From: an uncultured Maribacter sp.
GTDB taxonomy: Bacteria > Bacteroidota > Bacteroidia > Flavobacteriales > Flavobacteriaceae
Assembly (NCBI RefSeq): GCF_947500985.1
Contig: NZ_CANMTX010000003.1
Location: forward strand, 124,001-188,000
DNA length: 64,000 bases
Reading direction: 5' to 3'
The first letter of the stretch is position 1. Every line of letters begins with the position of its first letter. The position numbers and the translations under genes are program-made. Below the pieces are notes generated by a model. The model did no database searches. It worked only from the letters and a program-made list of their open reading frames with translations, and was not told where the DNA came from. Positions 9,039 to 16,937 of the stretch are shown one piece after another.

Positions 9039-9425
9039 TTACAACTCAACTTTTTTCGATTTTAGCTTAGCTAAAACAGTATTTAAATGCTGAAAATTAA
9101 TAGGCTTTTCTAAATACTCAATAATATTATGATAACCATCTGCCTTTAATTTATCATCACCCCTAAATGACGATGTAGTTATAACAACAGGTATATCTGA
9201 ACATAGGTTCAATTCGTTTACCTTATCAAGAAAATCCCATCCATCTAAAACAGGCATATTGATATCGAGCAAAATTATGTCAGGACAAGTATTGGTCTTT
9301 AAATAATCAAGTCCTAGTTGACCATTTAATGCAATTTTAATGTTTTTATATCCAAATTTCTCTAGGTTCGTTTTAGCAATGAAATTAGTTACCTCATCGT
9401 CTTCAATTATTAATATTCGTATCAT
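9039..9425 (-). CDS. Response regulator, receiver domain only
   Basis: This 128-residue CheY-like protein has the acidic residues EDDE at 8-11, phospho-acceptor Asp54 in LLDINMP, Thr83 in VITTSS and Lys107 in LEKPI. It has no DNA-binding or enzymatic output domain. It starts 36 bases downstream of the histidine kinase gene on the same strand, so the two form a kinase/regulator pair on one transcript that ends at the 9004-9036 hairpin. How the signal leaves a receiver-only regulator cannot be read from the sequence; further phosphorelay or direct protein binding are the usual options. Confidence 0.9.
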   Translation of the reverse strand: MIRILIIEDDEVTNFIAKTNLEKFGYKNIKIALNGQLGLDYLKTNTCPDIILLDINMPVLDGWDFLDKVNELNLCSDIPVVITTSSFRGDDKLKADGYHNIIEYLEKPINFQHLNTVLAKLKSKKVEL

Positions 9426-9461
9426 TTTGTGGGATTTTAATTATGGTTTTGGCTATTTATT

Positions 9462-10550
9462 TTAAAAAATTACAATAAACTCTGTTCCTTTATTTACTTG
9501 ACTTTTTACATCAATTGCGCCATCGTTTTCACTAATAATAATTTTCATGATGTACAGTGCAACACCCAAACCATCAACATGGGTATGTAGACGTTTAAGC
9601 AAGGCAAATATTTTATCAGAAAACTCTTGGTCAAAGCCTAGTCCATTATCTTTGAACGATAATTGAACTTTACCATTGACTTCTTTTGTTTCAATTTTAA
9701 TGCTCAGTTTTCTTTTAGGATGCCTATACTTAAGAGCATTCGACATAAGGGTTTGAAGAACAGTCTCTAATTGCAACTTATTATAATTGATTGAAGGGCA
9801 TGCTGAGTAATCTTCTTTTATGATTGTTCTACATTCTATTATTTCTTTAGAATAACTAGCTTTTAATTTACTTACAACTTCAGAAAACTCTATTTCTATT
9901 TTAGGTGCTCCAAAATTAGATTTTGTAGCAATCACCATATTTAATGCGGTAATTTTATCGCACATTACTTTGGTGACCACATTCATTTTTTCAACGATTG
10001 GCATAACTTCATTAGCGCTAATATTTGTCTCTAAAGCCATTCGCAATAGGCTCTTTAAATTAGTAAGCGGAGCTCTTAGATCATGTGCTGCTACATATGA
10101 AAAATCTTCTAACTCCTGATTTTTCTTTTTCAAATTTTCATTGACCTCAATTAATGAAGTTTTGGTACTTTTTAATTTTTGAACGGTATCAATTACATTG
10201 GTTATATCAAGAGTTGTTATACCTAAGTAATCGCCAATTTTAAATGCCCTAGACATAAATGTCAAATCAGTAAATTCACCTTTAAATAACAGCTCATCAT
10301 AACCTAACGGCACGCCTGTATCTATAACATTCTTATAAGCATCGTACCGCTCTGTCCCTTCTAAATAAGGGAATATGTCTAGCATATTTTTACCTATAAA
10401 ATTTTCTTTTTCAATTCCAATGGTATCGACACTAGCTTGATTTACATCAACAAAATTCATATCTCTGTCTAAAATCACGAAAGGCGAATATGCATTTTCG
10501 AAAAAAGCACTTTTCAATTCACAATTAATTTCAAAATCATTTACATTCAT
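9462..10550 (-). CDS. PAS-domain sensor histidine kinase
   Basis: This 362-residue cytoplasmic histidine kinase has no membrane segment or signal peptide. A PAS domain spans about residues 15-118 (SPFVILDRDMNFVDVNQAS). A short coiled coil (about 122-148) leads to the HisKA helix with His156 in AAHDLRAPLTN. The HATPase domain follows, with the N box NALKYRH (Asn271) and G1 box DNGLGFD (Asp301). The second G box is the unusual DGLGVALYI, where G-x-G-L-G-L is more common. I chose the ATG at 10550; a TTG three codons upstream also exists. It should sense an intracellular cue and phosphorylate the regulator encoded just downstream. Confidence 0.9.
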   Translation of the reverse strand: MNVNDFEINCELKSAFFENAYSPFVILDRDMNFVDVNQASVDTIGIEKENFIGKNMLDIFPYLEGTERYDAYKNVIDTGVPLGYDELLFKGEFTDLTFMSRAFKIGDYLGITTLDITNVIDTVQKLKSTKTSLIEVNENLKKKNQELEDFSYVAAHDLRAPLTNLKSLLRMALETNISANEVMPIVEKMNVVTKVMCDKITALNMVIATKSNFGAPKIEIEFSEVVSKLKASYSKEIIECRTIIKEDYSACPSINYNKLQLETVLQTLMSNALKYRHPKRKLSIKIETKEVNGKVQLSFKDNGLGFDQEFSDKIFALLKRLHTHVDGLGVALYIMKIIISENDGAIDVKSQVNKGTEFIVIF

Positions 10551-10725
10551 ATCACTCAAATTTTGTTAAAGCTAATTAGCTACATCACAAATTTGCAGCA
10601 TTTAATATCTTATTTCAATTGATATAAGTTGCATAAAGGAAAGGTATAGGTGAATGACAAAAAACTGTAGATGAACAGCTTATATGATAAATTAAAATTG
10701 CATTACTAGTAGCTTTTAAACAAAA

Positions 10726-10748
10726 AAAAAGCCCCAAAAGGGCTTTTT
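10726..10748. terminator. Intrinsic terminator after the DUF5606 gene
   Basis: A 9-bp stem (10726-10734 with 10740-10748) of AAAAAGCCC and its complement closes a 5-base loop. It lies 19 bases past the DUF5606 stop, where it would end the ruvX-DUF1919-def-DUF5606 transcript. The A and T runs on both sides allow action in either direction. Confidence 0.85.
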
Positions 10749-10766
10749 ATATTACAAGAGCTTAGA

Positions 10767-11195
10767 CTATTCTTCTTCTGAAGCTTCTTCGGTTTCCACC
10801 TCTTCACTAGAAAAATCGGTAATCTTATTTTCAGTTAAAATATTATACCATTGAATAACCTTTTTAATATCACTTACATAAACACGATCTTCATCGTAGT
10901 TAGGTAGTACTTCAAAGAAGTATTCTTCTAATTTAATTTTCTCCTCTTTATGTCCAATAGATGTTTTACCACCATTTTCCTTTTCTTGTATTTTCTTGAA
11001 TACATCTCTTAAAGGTACTTCTTCCTCAAGCGTATAAATAGCTATTTCAGACAATACACTAACGCTACTGCGTAAGCTTACTGTTATTCTTTTTCCATCT
11101 AACAAAGACTCCGCCACAAAACCTGTTCTGGTTTGCGTTATCAATTTATATAAACCTGGTTTCCCTGCTACTGATAAAATTTTCTCTAACCCCAT
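10767..11195 (-). CDS. DUF5606 domain protein
   Basis: This 142-residue cytoplasmic protein is of the Bacteroidota-specific DUF5606 family, recognised by its start MGLEKILSVAGKPGLYKLI. The first 55 residues look like a small beta barrel (GLYKLITQTRTGFVAESL, RITVSLRSSVSVLSEI), followed by a helical part and an acidic glutamate-rich tail (residues 129-142). The function is unknown. Its steady placement next to peptide deformylase in this phylum suggests a translation-linked role, but that is only genomic context. It is the last gene of the operon and starts 61 bases after def ends. Confidence 0.88.
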   Translation of the reverse strand: MGLEKILSVAGKPGLYKLITQTRTGFVAESLLDGKRITVSLRSSVSVLSEIAIYTLEEEVPLRDVFKKIQEKENGGKTSIGHKEEKIKLEEYFFEVLPNYDEDRVYVSDIKKVIQWYNILTENKITDFSSEEVETEEASEEE

Positions 11196-11256
11196 AAACT
11201 ATTTTAAAATTTTAAGTGGACAAATATTACACTTTTCTATTAATAATAAAGGCATT

Positions 11257-11847
11257 TTAACGTCCTTTTTTCATCGCAGGAAATTTCATGCGATAGTCAA
11301 CACTAATCTTTCCTTTAGAAATATTAGTTAATCTACCCTTCAACATTCGCTTCTTTAGCGCAGATAATTTATCTGTAAACAACACACCCTCTATATGATC
11401 GTATTCATGTTGAATTACACGAGCCAGTAAACCATCAAAGGTTTTTTCATGCTCTTTAAAGTTCTCATCTAAATAGGTGATTTTTATGGTATCCTTTCTG
11501 CTTACATCTTCACGAACATCTGGTATACTTAAACAGCCTTCGTTAAAAGCCCATTCTTCACCTGTTTCTTCTTCAATAGTAGCATTTATAAATACTTGTT
11601 TAAAGCCGTCTAACTGTTTTTGTTCATCTTCAGTTAAATCTTCATCACCTGAAAAGGGAGTTGTATCTACTAAAAATATACGAATTGGCAGACCTATTTG
11701 AGGTGCTGCTAGACCTACACCACTGGCATTATACATGGTCTCCCACATGTTAGCCAATAAATCATTTAGTTTTGGATGGTCTTTATCAATATCATCCGCT
11801 ACTTTACGTAATACGGGATCACCGTATGCAATAATGGGTAAAATCAT
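11257..11847 (-). CDS. def: Peptide deformylase
   Basis: This 196-residue metalloenzyme removes the N-formyl group from nascent proteins. All three family motifs are intact: GVGLAAPQIG (43-52), EGCLSIP with metal ligand Cys105, and QHEYDH with ligands His147 and His151 and catalytic Glu148. The acidic insertion at about 66-80 (GDEDLTEDEQKQLD) is typical of Bacteroidota members. Only 2 bases separate its ATG from the DUF1919 stop upstream, so translation is probably coupled. Confidence 0.96.
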   Translation of the reverse strand: MILPIIAYGDPVLRKVADDIDKDHPKLNDLLANMWETMYNASGVGLAAPQIGLPIRIFLVDTTPFSGDEDLTEDEQKQLDGFKQVFINATIEEETGEEWAFNEGCLSIPDVREDVSRKDTIKITYLDENFKEHEKTFDGLLARVIQHEYDHIEGVLFTDKLSALKKRMLKGRLTNISKGKISVDYRMKFPAMKKGR

Positions 11848-11849
11848 TT

Positions 11850-12530
11850 TTAATCTTTAAATCTAGTTCTAATTATTATTCCTTCATTTAACCAACGAAC
11901 AAGGTCAAAGTACAAAAAGCTAAGCTTAAATCTCTTTTTTCCATTCGGCGGATTTCCCTTTTTTTTTCTAGGATCTCTTTTAAATTTTATATGCTGATGG
12001 TTGGTTAAACCTTCAATTTTATCAAAAGAAAAAGATAACTTATTCTTAAAGTCCAAGTCATGAAACTCTTTTATGTTTTCTAAAGAAACTCCTCTTCGAT
12101 CACATATTGTAAAAAAATAATTATCCTTTGACACCCCTAACATTCTTTGTTTTCTTCTATTCCATTTTTCACGGGCTTCGTCAACGTTCTCATAATGCGA
12201 GAAATGAATTTCTATATCACCCAACAATGCTATTGGATGATTATTATAAGCATCTGCATATTTTGAAATTTCTATAAATTCTAACTCCTTCTGTAAATAA
12301 AAGTCAAAATTACGAAGCAATTTCATATAACAGGGTCCAAATAAAAATAACCCGACAAAAGGGGAATTATAAGTCAACCCAAACCATTGATAAACTTGAC
12401 CGCCATAACAATTTCGCGAAATCAAAACGAAATTAGAATTCTTTAGTTTGGCAATATCTTTTTTCTTAAAAAAAAAACCTAAAGCATTTCTTAATTTTCG
12501 TTTTATAAAAATTTCTAATCTTAACCACAT
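11850..12530 (-). CDS. DUF1919 family protein (exopolysaccharide-associated)
   Basis: This 226-residue protein matches the DUF1919 pattern: NFVLISRNCYGGQVYQWFGL (33-52), SPFVGLFLFGPCYMKLL (56-72) and DIEIHFSHYENVDEAREKW (105-123). Members usually occur in capsule or exopolysaccharide loci and are thought to be glycan-related transferases, although the reaction is not established. Here the gene is packed inside the ruvX-def operon (5 bases after ruvX, 2 bases before def), an unusual place for it. The C-terminus is rich in Lys/Arg (RDPRKKKGNPPNGKKR), which suits membrane or nucleotide-sugar contact. The family call is by recognition of pattern only. Confidence 0.75.
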   Translation of the reverse strand: MWLRLEIFIKRKLRNALGFFFKKKDIAKLKNSNFVLISRNCYGGQVYQWFGLTYNSPFVGLFLFGPCYMKLLRNFDFYLQKELEFIEISKYADAYNNHPIALLGDIEIHFSHYENVDEAREKWNRRKQRMLGVSKDNYFFTICDRRGVSLENIKEFHDLDFKNKLSFSFDKIEGLTNHQHIKFKRDPRKKKGNPPNGKKRFKLSFLYFDLVRWLNEGIIIRTRFKD

Positions 12531-12535
12531 ATTAA

Positions 12536-12946
12536 TTAAGGTAAACTCAAGTATGATTGTAAGATTATTGTTGCGCTAATCTCATCTATTAATGCTTTGT
12601 TCTTACGTTGTTTCTTTTTTAATCCGCTATCCAACATGGTTTGAAATGCCATTTTAGAAGTAAAACGCTCATCATGCCTTTTAATAGGAATTGTTGGGAA
12701 CCTCTCTGCCAACTTAACTAAAAATGGTGTAATATGTACTTCAGATTCAGAAGCGGTATTATCCATTTGCTTAGGTTCACCTACCACTATTACATCCACA
12801 TTTTCACGAGGTATATAGTCAGATAAATAGGTGAAGATTTCTGGAGTATTGACCGTAGTTAAACCGAATGCTATCATTTTCATATCATCGGTTACTGCAA
12901 GCCCAATACGCTTTTCTCCATAATCAATTGCAAGAATTTTTCCCAA
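12536..12946 (-). CDS. ruvX: Putative pre-16S rRNA nuclease / Holliday junction resolvase RuvX (YqgF)
   Basis: This 136-residue RNase H-fold protein starts GKILAIDYGEKRIGLAVTD. Catalytic acidic residues are Asp8, the Glu in VVVGEPKQ, and the Asp in ALIDEISATIIL; RHDERFTS is also present. YqgF proteins process 16S rRNA ends and were first described as a possible resolvase. The start codon is TTG at 12946: no ATG exists between the preceding frame and the conserved first strand. A TATTTTTG box 14 bases upstream implies a short leader. It is the first gene of the operon with DUF1919, def and DUF5606, divergent from dapD. Confidence 0.92.
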   Translation of the reverse strand: MGKILAIDYGEKRIGLAVTDDMKMIAFGLTTVNTPEIFTYLSDYIPRENVDVIVVGEPKQMDNTASESEVHITPFLVKLAERFPTIPIKRHDERFTSKMAFQTMLDSGLKKKQRKNKALIDEISATIILQSYLSLP

Positions 12947-12959
12947 ACTTAATTTTTGG

Positions 12960-12967
12960 CAAAAATA
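12960..12967 (-). promoter_or_regulatory. Candidate -7 box for the ruvX operon
   Basis: TATTTTTG on the minus strand fits the Bacteroidota TAnnTTTG -7 consensus, 13 bases before the TTG start. No clear -33 TTTG at the usual distance is seen, so this is a weak call. Confidence 0.4.
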
Positions 12968-13021
12968 AAGGATAATTTGTTATATGTGCTGTTGCGCTCG
13001 GGTAATTACTGTACTTCAACT

Positions 13022-13029
13022 TATATTTG
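13022..13029 (+). promoter_or_regulatory. Candidate -7 box for dapD
   Basis: TATATTTG fits the TAnnTTTG consensus and lies 10 bases before the dapD ATG. The intervening GAGGAAA could be a ribosome binding site, but a start that close leaves a very short leader. No -33 box is evident. Confidence 0.4.
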
Positions 13030-13039
13030 AGGAAATTTT

Positions 13040-13861
13040 ATGAAAATGACAGAATTAAGAGCACAAATAGAAAAAGCATGGAAAAATAGAGACCTTTTAA
13101 AAGAGTCTGCTACCCAGGATAGTATTAGAGAGGTGGTAAACCTTTTAGATTTAGGAAAGTTGAGATGTGCAGAACCAACAGCAGACGGATGGCAAATCAA
13201 TGAATGGGTGAAGAAAGCGGTAGTTATGTATTTCCCTATTCAAAAAATGGAAACCTTAGAAGCTGGTATTTTTGAGTACCACGATAAAATGCCGTTGAAA
13301 AGAGGGTATAAAGAAAAAGGAATTCGTGTGGTACCAAATGCCGTTGCAAGACATGGTGCATATATAGCACCAGGTACTATTTTAATGCCTAGTTATGTAA
13401 ACATCGGTGCATATGTAGATGAAGGCACTATGGTAGATACTTGGGCAACAGTTGGTAGCTGTGCACAAATTGGTAAAAACGTACACTTAAGCGGTGGTGT
13501 TGGTATTGGTGGTGTTCTAGAACCATTACAAGCTTCACCAGTTATAATAGAAGACGGTGCCTTTATTGGTTCTCGATGTATAGTAGTTGAAGGTGTTAGA
13601 GTTGAAAAAGAAGCTGTATTAGGTGCTAATGTTGTTTTAACAATGAGCACGAAGATAATTGACGTTACAGGAGAAACACCAGTTGAAACAAAAGGTGTTG
13701 TACCCGCGCGTTCAGTAGTAATACCTGGTAGTTACACTAAAAAATTCCCAGCTGGTGAATTTCAAGTGCCATGTGCTTTAATTATAGGAAAAAGAAAAGA
13801 AAGCACGAACAAAAAAACATCATTAAATGATGCCCTAAGAGAGTATGATGTGGCGGTTTAA
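13040..13861 (+). CDS. dapD: 2,3,4,5-tetrahydropyridine-2,6-dicarboxylate N-succinyltransferase
   Basis: This 273-residue enzyme succinylates tetrahydrodipicolinate with succinyl-CoA in the lysine/meso-diaminopimelate pathway, feeding peptidoglycan and lysine. The helical N-terminal domain runs to about residue 95. A left-handed beta helix of hexapeptide repeats follows (GAYIAPGTILMPSYVNIGAY, GTMVDTWATVGSCAQIGKNV), then the CoA-side extension and SYTKKFPAGEF near the end. The length is normal. A GAGGAAA sits just upstream of the chosen ATG. The other lysine gene here, lysA, is 41 kb away, so the pathway is dispersed. Confidence 0.97.
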   Translation: MKMTELRAQIEKAWKNRDLLKESATQDSIREVVNLLDLGKLRCAEPTADGWQINEWVKKAVVMYFPIQKMETLEAGIFEYHDKMPLKRGYKEKGIRVVPNAVARHGAYIAPGTILMPSYVNIGAYVDEGTMVDTWATVGSCAQIGKNVHLSGGVGIGGVLEPLQASPVIIEDGAFIGSRCIVVEGVRVEKEAVLGANVVLTMSTKIIDVTGETPVETKGVVPARSVVIPGSYTKKFPAGEFQVPCALIIGKRKESTNKKTSLNDALREYDVAV

Positions 13862-13899
13862 TCGATAATAATATTTAATTTCCATTTCTAATTAAAAAT

Positions 13900-14974
13900 G
13901 TGGCGGGAAATAAATTTTTAGTGATTCAGCAGAAAATGATTGGCGATGTACTAAATAGTACGCTAATATGTGAACATCTAAAAATTCATTTCCCAGATGC
14001 CACTATACATTATGTAATCTACGAACATACATTGCCTGTAGTTGCAGGCAATCCTTTTATTGATAAAATAGTACTTTTTAAAAAAGAGTATAAAACAAGT
14101 AAAAGCAAATTCTATAAGATTCTTAAAGAATTTAAATAGGAAGAATATACAGCTGTAATTCATGTATATTGTAAAACTGAAAGCAATTTAATAAGCTATT
14201 TTCCAAAGCAAAAATTAAAATTTCATACGAAAAGTGGTATTCAAAATTCATTTACACAAACTTATTTACCTATTCTAAATCTACTGATACTGAATTGGGT
14301 TTAGCTGTTGAAAATAGATTGCTATTATTAACACCTTTAATCGACAAATTAAAGGAAGAAAATTTAGCTCCAAAAATATTTTTTAAGATAAGATGCATTA
14401 ACCAAGGCTAAAGACCTTTTAGTTATCTCAGGTATTGATTTATCTAAACCAATACTTATGGTTATAATTAAAAGTATTAGTGATGACAAAACCTATCCTT
14501 TAAAATATCTCGCTGAATTATTCAATGAAATTACCAATCTTAAAAGTATCAATATACTCCTGAATTATACACGAGATCAAAAATCAAGTGTTCAAGAGCT
14601 TTTAAGTTATTGTTCTGAAAATTCAAAAATTTGCATACATCAGGATATTTTCTGTAATTCATTAAGAGATTTCTTAGCATTACTAAAACAATGTAATGGG
14701 TATTTTGGAAATGAAGGGGGGCATCAAATAAGTCAAAAGCCTTGCGCGTTCCAAATTTTGCAATTTTCTCACCTTGGATTTCTAAAGAAGCTTGAATTAC
14801 CTATCATAGCGACCAAAAAATTGGGCTGTTCATCTTAAAGATTTTAAACCTGAACTGATAAACAATAAGTCTAAGAAAGAAAGAAAAGAAAATGTTATAT
14901 CATTGTACAAAGAACTTACTTCTGATCTCTTTAAAGATAAGGTGATATCATGTATGGAATCTCAAATATTCTAG
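13900..14974 (+). pseudogene. Decayed glycosyltransferase family 9 (LPS heptosyltransferase-like) gene
   Basis: The remains of a GT9 glycosyltransferase can be followed through all three frames. From a GTG at 13900 it reads GNKFLVIQQKMIGDVLNSTL, the usual start of LPS heptosyltransferases, until an in-frame TAG at 14137-14139. The same frame then gives EEYTAVIHVYCKTESNLISY. A shift near 14207-14222 opens ISYEKWYSKFIYTN and TDTELGLAVENRLLLL; another near 14390 opens DLLVISGIDLSKPIL and later FGNEGG. A third near 14720 gives KALRVPNFAIFSPWISKEA, then TGA at 14793 where a Trp codon is expected. A fourth near 14820 gives AVHLKDFKPELI and ends at 14974. Two stops and at least four frameshifts rule out a working product. 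Confidence 0.88.
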
Positions 14975-15198
14975 AGCACACTAATTATCAATACATCAGC
15001 CAACCTTAACAATTTTTAAGTATTTAGCAATCTACGCTTCCATTAATATGGTTATCATAAAAGACAGGAGTTTTTTGATAATTGAACGCAACCATTGTAA
15101 AAAACATCCTCTTAATAACTGAACCATGTTATAACTTTGGATTTCAATTGTGTAAGAATTTTACTGCTTAACACAATTTTTTAATTCTTTTTTTGTTA

Positions 15199-15206
15199 TA
15201 ACTTTG
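15199..15206 (+). promoter_or_regulatory. Candidate -7 box for the GT2 gene
   Basis: TAACTTTG fits TAnnTTTG and lies 38 bases before the ATG at 15245. The 12-base string GTTATAACTTTG occurs twice here, at 15129-15139 (one base shorter on the left) and 15195-15206. No -33 box is clear. Confidence 0.45.
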
Positions 15207-15244
15207 TTCGCTCCGATTAGAGCAAACCAATCAAATTGGAAAGT

Positions 15245-16039
15245 ATGATTACCAAAAAAGAACAACTTACCGCATTAGTAATTACGTATAACGAAATTGG
15301 GTACATTGAGAAGTGTATTGAATCAGTTTCTTTTGCCGATGAAATTATTGTAGTTGATTCTTTTAGTACTGACGGAACATTTGAATATTTAAAGAGTCAC
15401 CCGAAAGTAAAAGTAATTCAAAATCCGTTTGAGAATTTCACTGCTCAAAAATCATTTGCTTTAAAACAAGCTACAAATGACTGGGTCTTATTTTTAGATG
15501 CTGACGAAATTGTTTCTGATGCTTTACAAAATGAAATTTCAGAGACAGTATCTAATGATACAGATATTGCGGCATTTTGGTTCTATCGTCAGTTCATGTT
15601 TAAGAATGAAAAATTGAATTTCAGCGGATGGCAAACTGATAAAAACTACAGACTTTTTAGAAAAAGTAAAGCTGTATTTTCAGACTGCAAAATTGTTCAT
15701 GAAACATTAGATGTTGATGGTACTTCTGGTATTCTCAAAGAAAAACTAACCCACTACTGTTATAAGAATTACGAGGATTACAAAGGTAAAATGCTGAAAT
15801 ATGGTCGTTTAAAGGCTATTGAATCTTTTTATAAAGAAAAGAAGTTCAGTTATGTAATGATGGTTTTAAAAACTGGCTGGAAATTTTTCAACCATTACAT
15901 CTTACGTCTTGGTATACTAGATGGCAAAAAAGGTTTTATTATTTGCTACCTTAATTCATTAGGTGTTTTAGAACGCTATAATGAACTTAAAAGATTAGAA
16001 CAAAAAAATGAGCTTGCATATTACTTAGTAATGCCATAG
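15245..16039 (+). CDS. Glycosyltransferase family 2 (LPS core, WaaE/KdtX-like)
   Basis: This 264-residue GT-A glycosyltransferase is of the subgroup that adds glucose to the LPS inner core. Visible marks are ALVITYNEIGYIEKCIESV (10-28), DEIIVVDSFSTDGT (32-45), the QKSFALKQA segment (68-76) and the metal-binding DAD at 85-87 in LFLDADEI. NYRLFRK and IVHETL match the WaaE-type acceptor region. I chose ATG 15245; a TTG three codons upstream is less likely. It follows the broken GT9 gene, with which it probably formed one LPS cluster. Its last 19 bases overlap the 3' end of the convergent gene. The exact sugar is unknown. Confidence 0.88.
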   Translation: MITKKEQLTALVITYNEIGYIEKCIESVSFADEIIVVDSFSTDGTFEYLKSHPKVKVIQNPFENFTAQKSFALKQATNDWVLFLDADEIVSDALQNEISETVSNDTDIAAFWFYRQFMFKNEKLNFSGWQTDKNYRLFRKSKAVFSDCKIVHETLDVDGTSGILKEKLTHYCYKNYEDYKGKMLKYGRLKAIESFYKEKKFSYVMMVLKTGWKFFNHYILRLGILDGKKGFIICYLNSLGVLERYNELKRLEQKNELAYYLVMP

Positions 16040-16839
16040 AACGTCCACACGCTTTTTTCCTTTTTAGTAGCATTTCTTATTCCTACATTTTTTGCAATAG
16101 ACTCTGGTGTCTTATATCCTCTTTTATGATCTAGATGCACACAAACAGCACTATAACGTAGTTGCTTAGACTTTAATCCAAAATTAAATAAACGTTCCCC
16201 TAGCTCTCTATCTTGACCGCCATATTGCATGCGCTCATCAAATCCGTTTACATTCTCTATATCTTTTTTCCAGCCAGAAGAGTTATGTCCGTTCCAGCTA
16301 GCATTAGTAGGTGTTACCCTGTTTAAAATTTTAGAAATAAATCCTTTCGCAGTAAGTTTATTGTTTTTAAAAGTCTGCGGAATTCCTTTTTCTTTCAACC
16401 ATTGAATATTGAAACATCGTTGTTTTTCAATATCGTCTAGAGTTATCAATTTAGATATATTCATGGGTAGCATGTAATATCCGCCAGAAATAAAATAACC
16501 CTGTTCTTTGTTAATGTAGTGTACTTGAACAAAATCTTCTCGAGGTATACAGTCACCATCGGTCATGATAATATAATCTGCAGAACATGCCGAAACAGCT
16601 TTATTTAATATTCTAGATTTTTGAAAGCCATCATCCTCTTGCCAAACATGTACAATTGGGTAATGTACCTTTTCAGCCATTTCAGCAAGTAGTTCTTTCG
16701 TAGGAGCCTTTGATCCATCATCAGCAATAACAACTTCAAAATCTTTAAAGATTTGTTGCTCAAAACCCCAAAGTACCTTCTTTAGCCATTCTTCGGCATT
16801 ATACGTACTAACAATGATACTTATTTTAGGAATCTCCAT
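16021..16839 (-). CDS. Glycosyltransferase family 2 with galactosyltransferase-type C-terminus
   Basis: This 272-residue GT-A enzyme reads PKISIIVSTYNAEEWLKKVL (4-23), VVIADDGS (37-43) and TDGDCIP with the DGD metal motif at 94-96. Near the C-terminus, NGFDERMQYGGQDRELGERL is the Glyco_transf_7C-type segment found in chondroitin-synthase and galactosyltransferase relatives. There is no membrane helix, so it acts at the inner face of the membrane. The ATG at 16839 is preferred to a TTG four codons upstream. Its stop lies inside the end of the convergent GT2 gene (19-base overlap). Donor and acceptor are unknown; a surface glycan is likely from context. Confidence 0.88.
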   Translation of the reverse strand: MEIPKISIIVSTYNAEEWLKKVLWGFEQQIFKDFEVVIADDGSKAPTKELLAEMAEKVHYPIVHVWQEDDGFQKSRILNKAVSACSADYIIMTDGDCIPREDFVQVHYINKEQGYFISGGYYMLPMNISKLITLDDIEKQRCFNIQWLKEKGIPQTFKNNKLTAKGFISKILNRVTPTNASWNGHNSSGWKKDIENVNGFDERMQYGGQDRELGERLFNFGLKSKQLRYSAVCVHLDHKRGYKTPESIAKNVGIRNATKKEKSVWTFYGITK

Positions 16840-16879
16840 GCTACGTTTCAAATTACTGCAAAAATATAAAACTCTTATC

Positions 16880-16887
16880 TATCTTTG
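16880..16887 (+). promoter_or_regulatory. Candidate -7 box upstream of the 16938 glycosyltransferase
   Basis: TATCTTTG fits TAnnTTTG and lies 50 bases before the ATG. A 7-bp hairpin (16902-16908 with 16913-16919) follows and would sit in the 5' leader. No -33 TTTG is evident. Confidence 0.4.
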
Positions 16888-16937
16888 ATCTAGAAAAGAC
16901 GGTCTCTTAATAAAGAGACAAATTACAGCATTGTAAA

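Noticed and set aside
13900-14974. Separate small genes at 13900-14139 and 14458-14838
   Set aside because: Both are pieces of one GT9 frame broken by stops and frameshifts; treating them as genes would hide the pseudogene.
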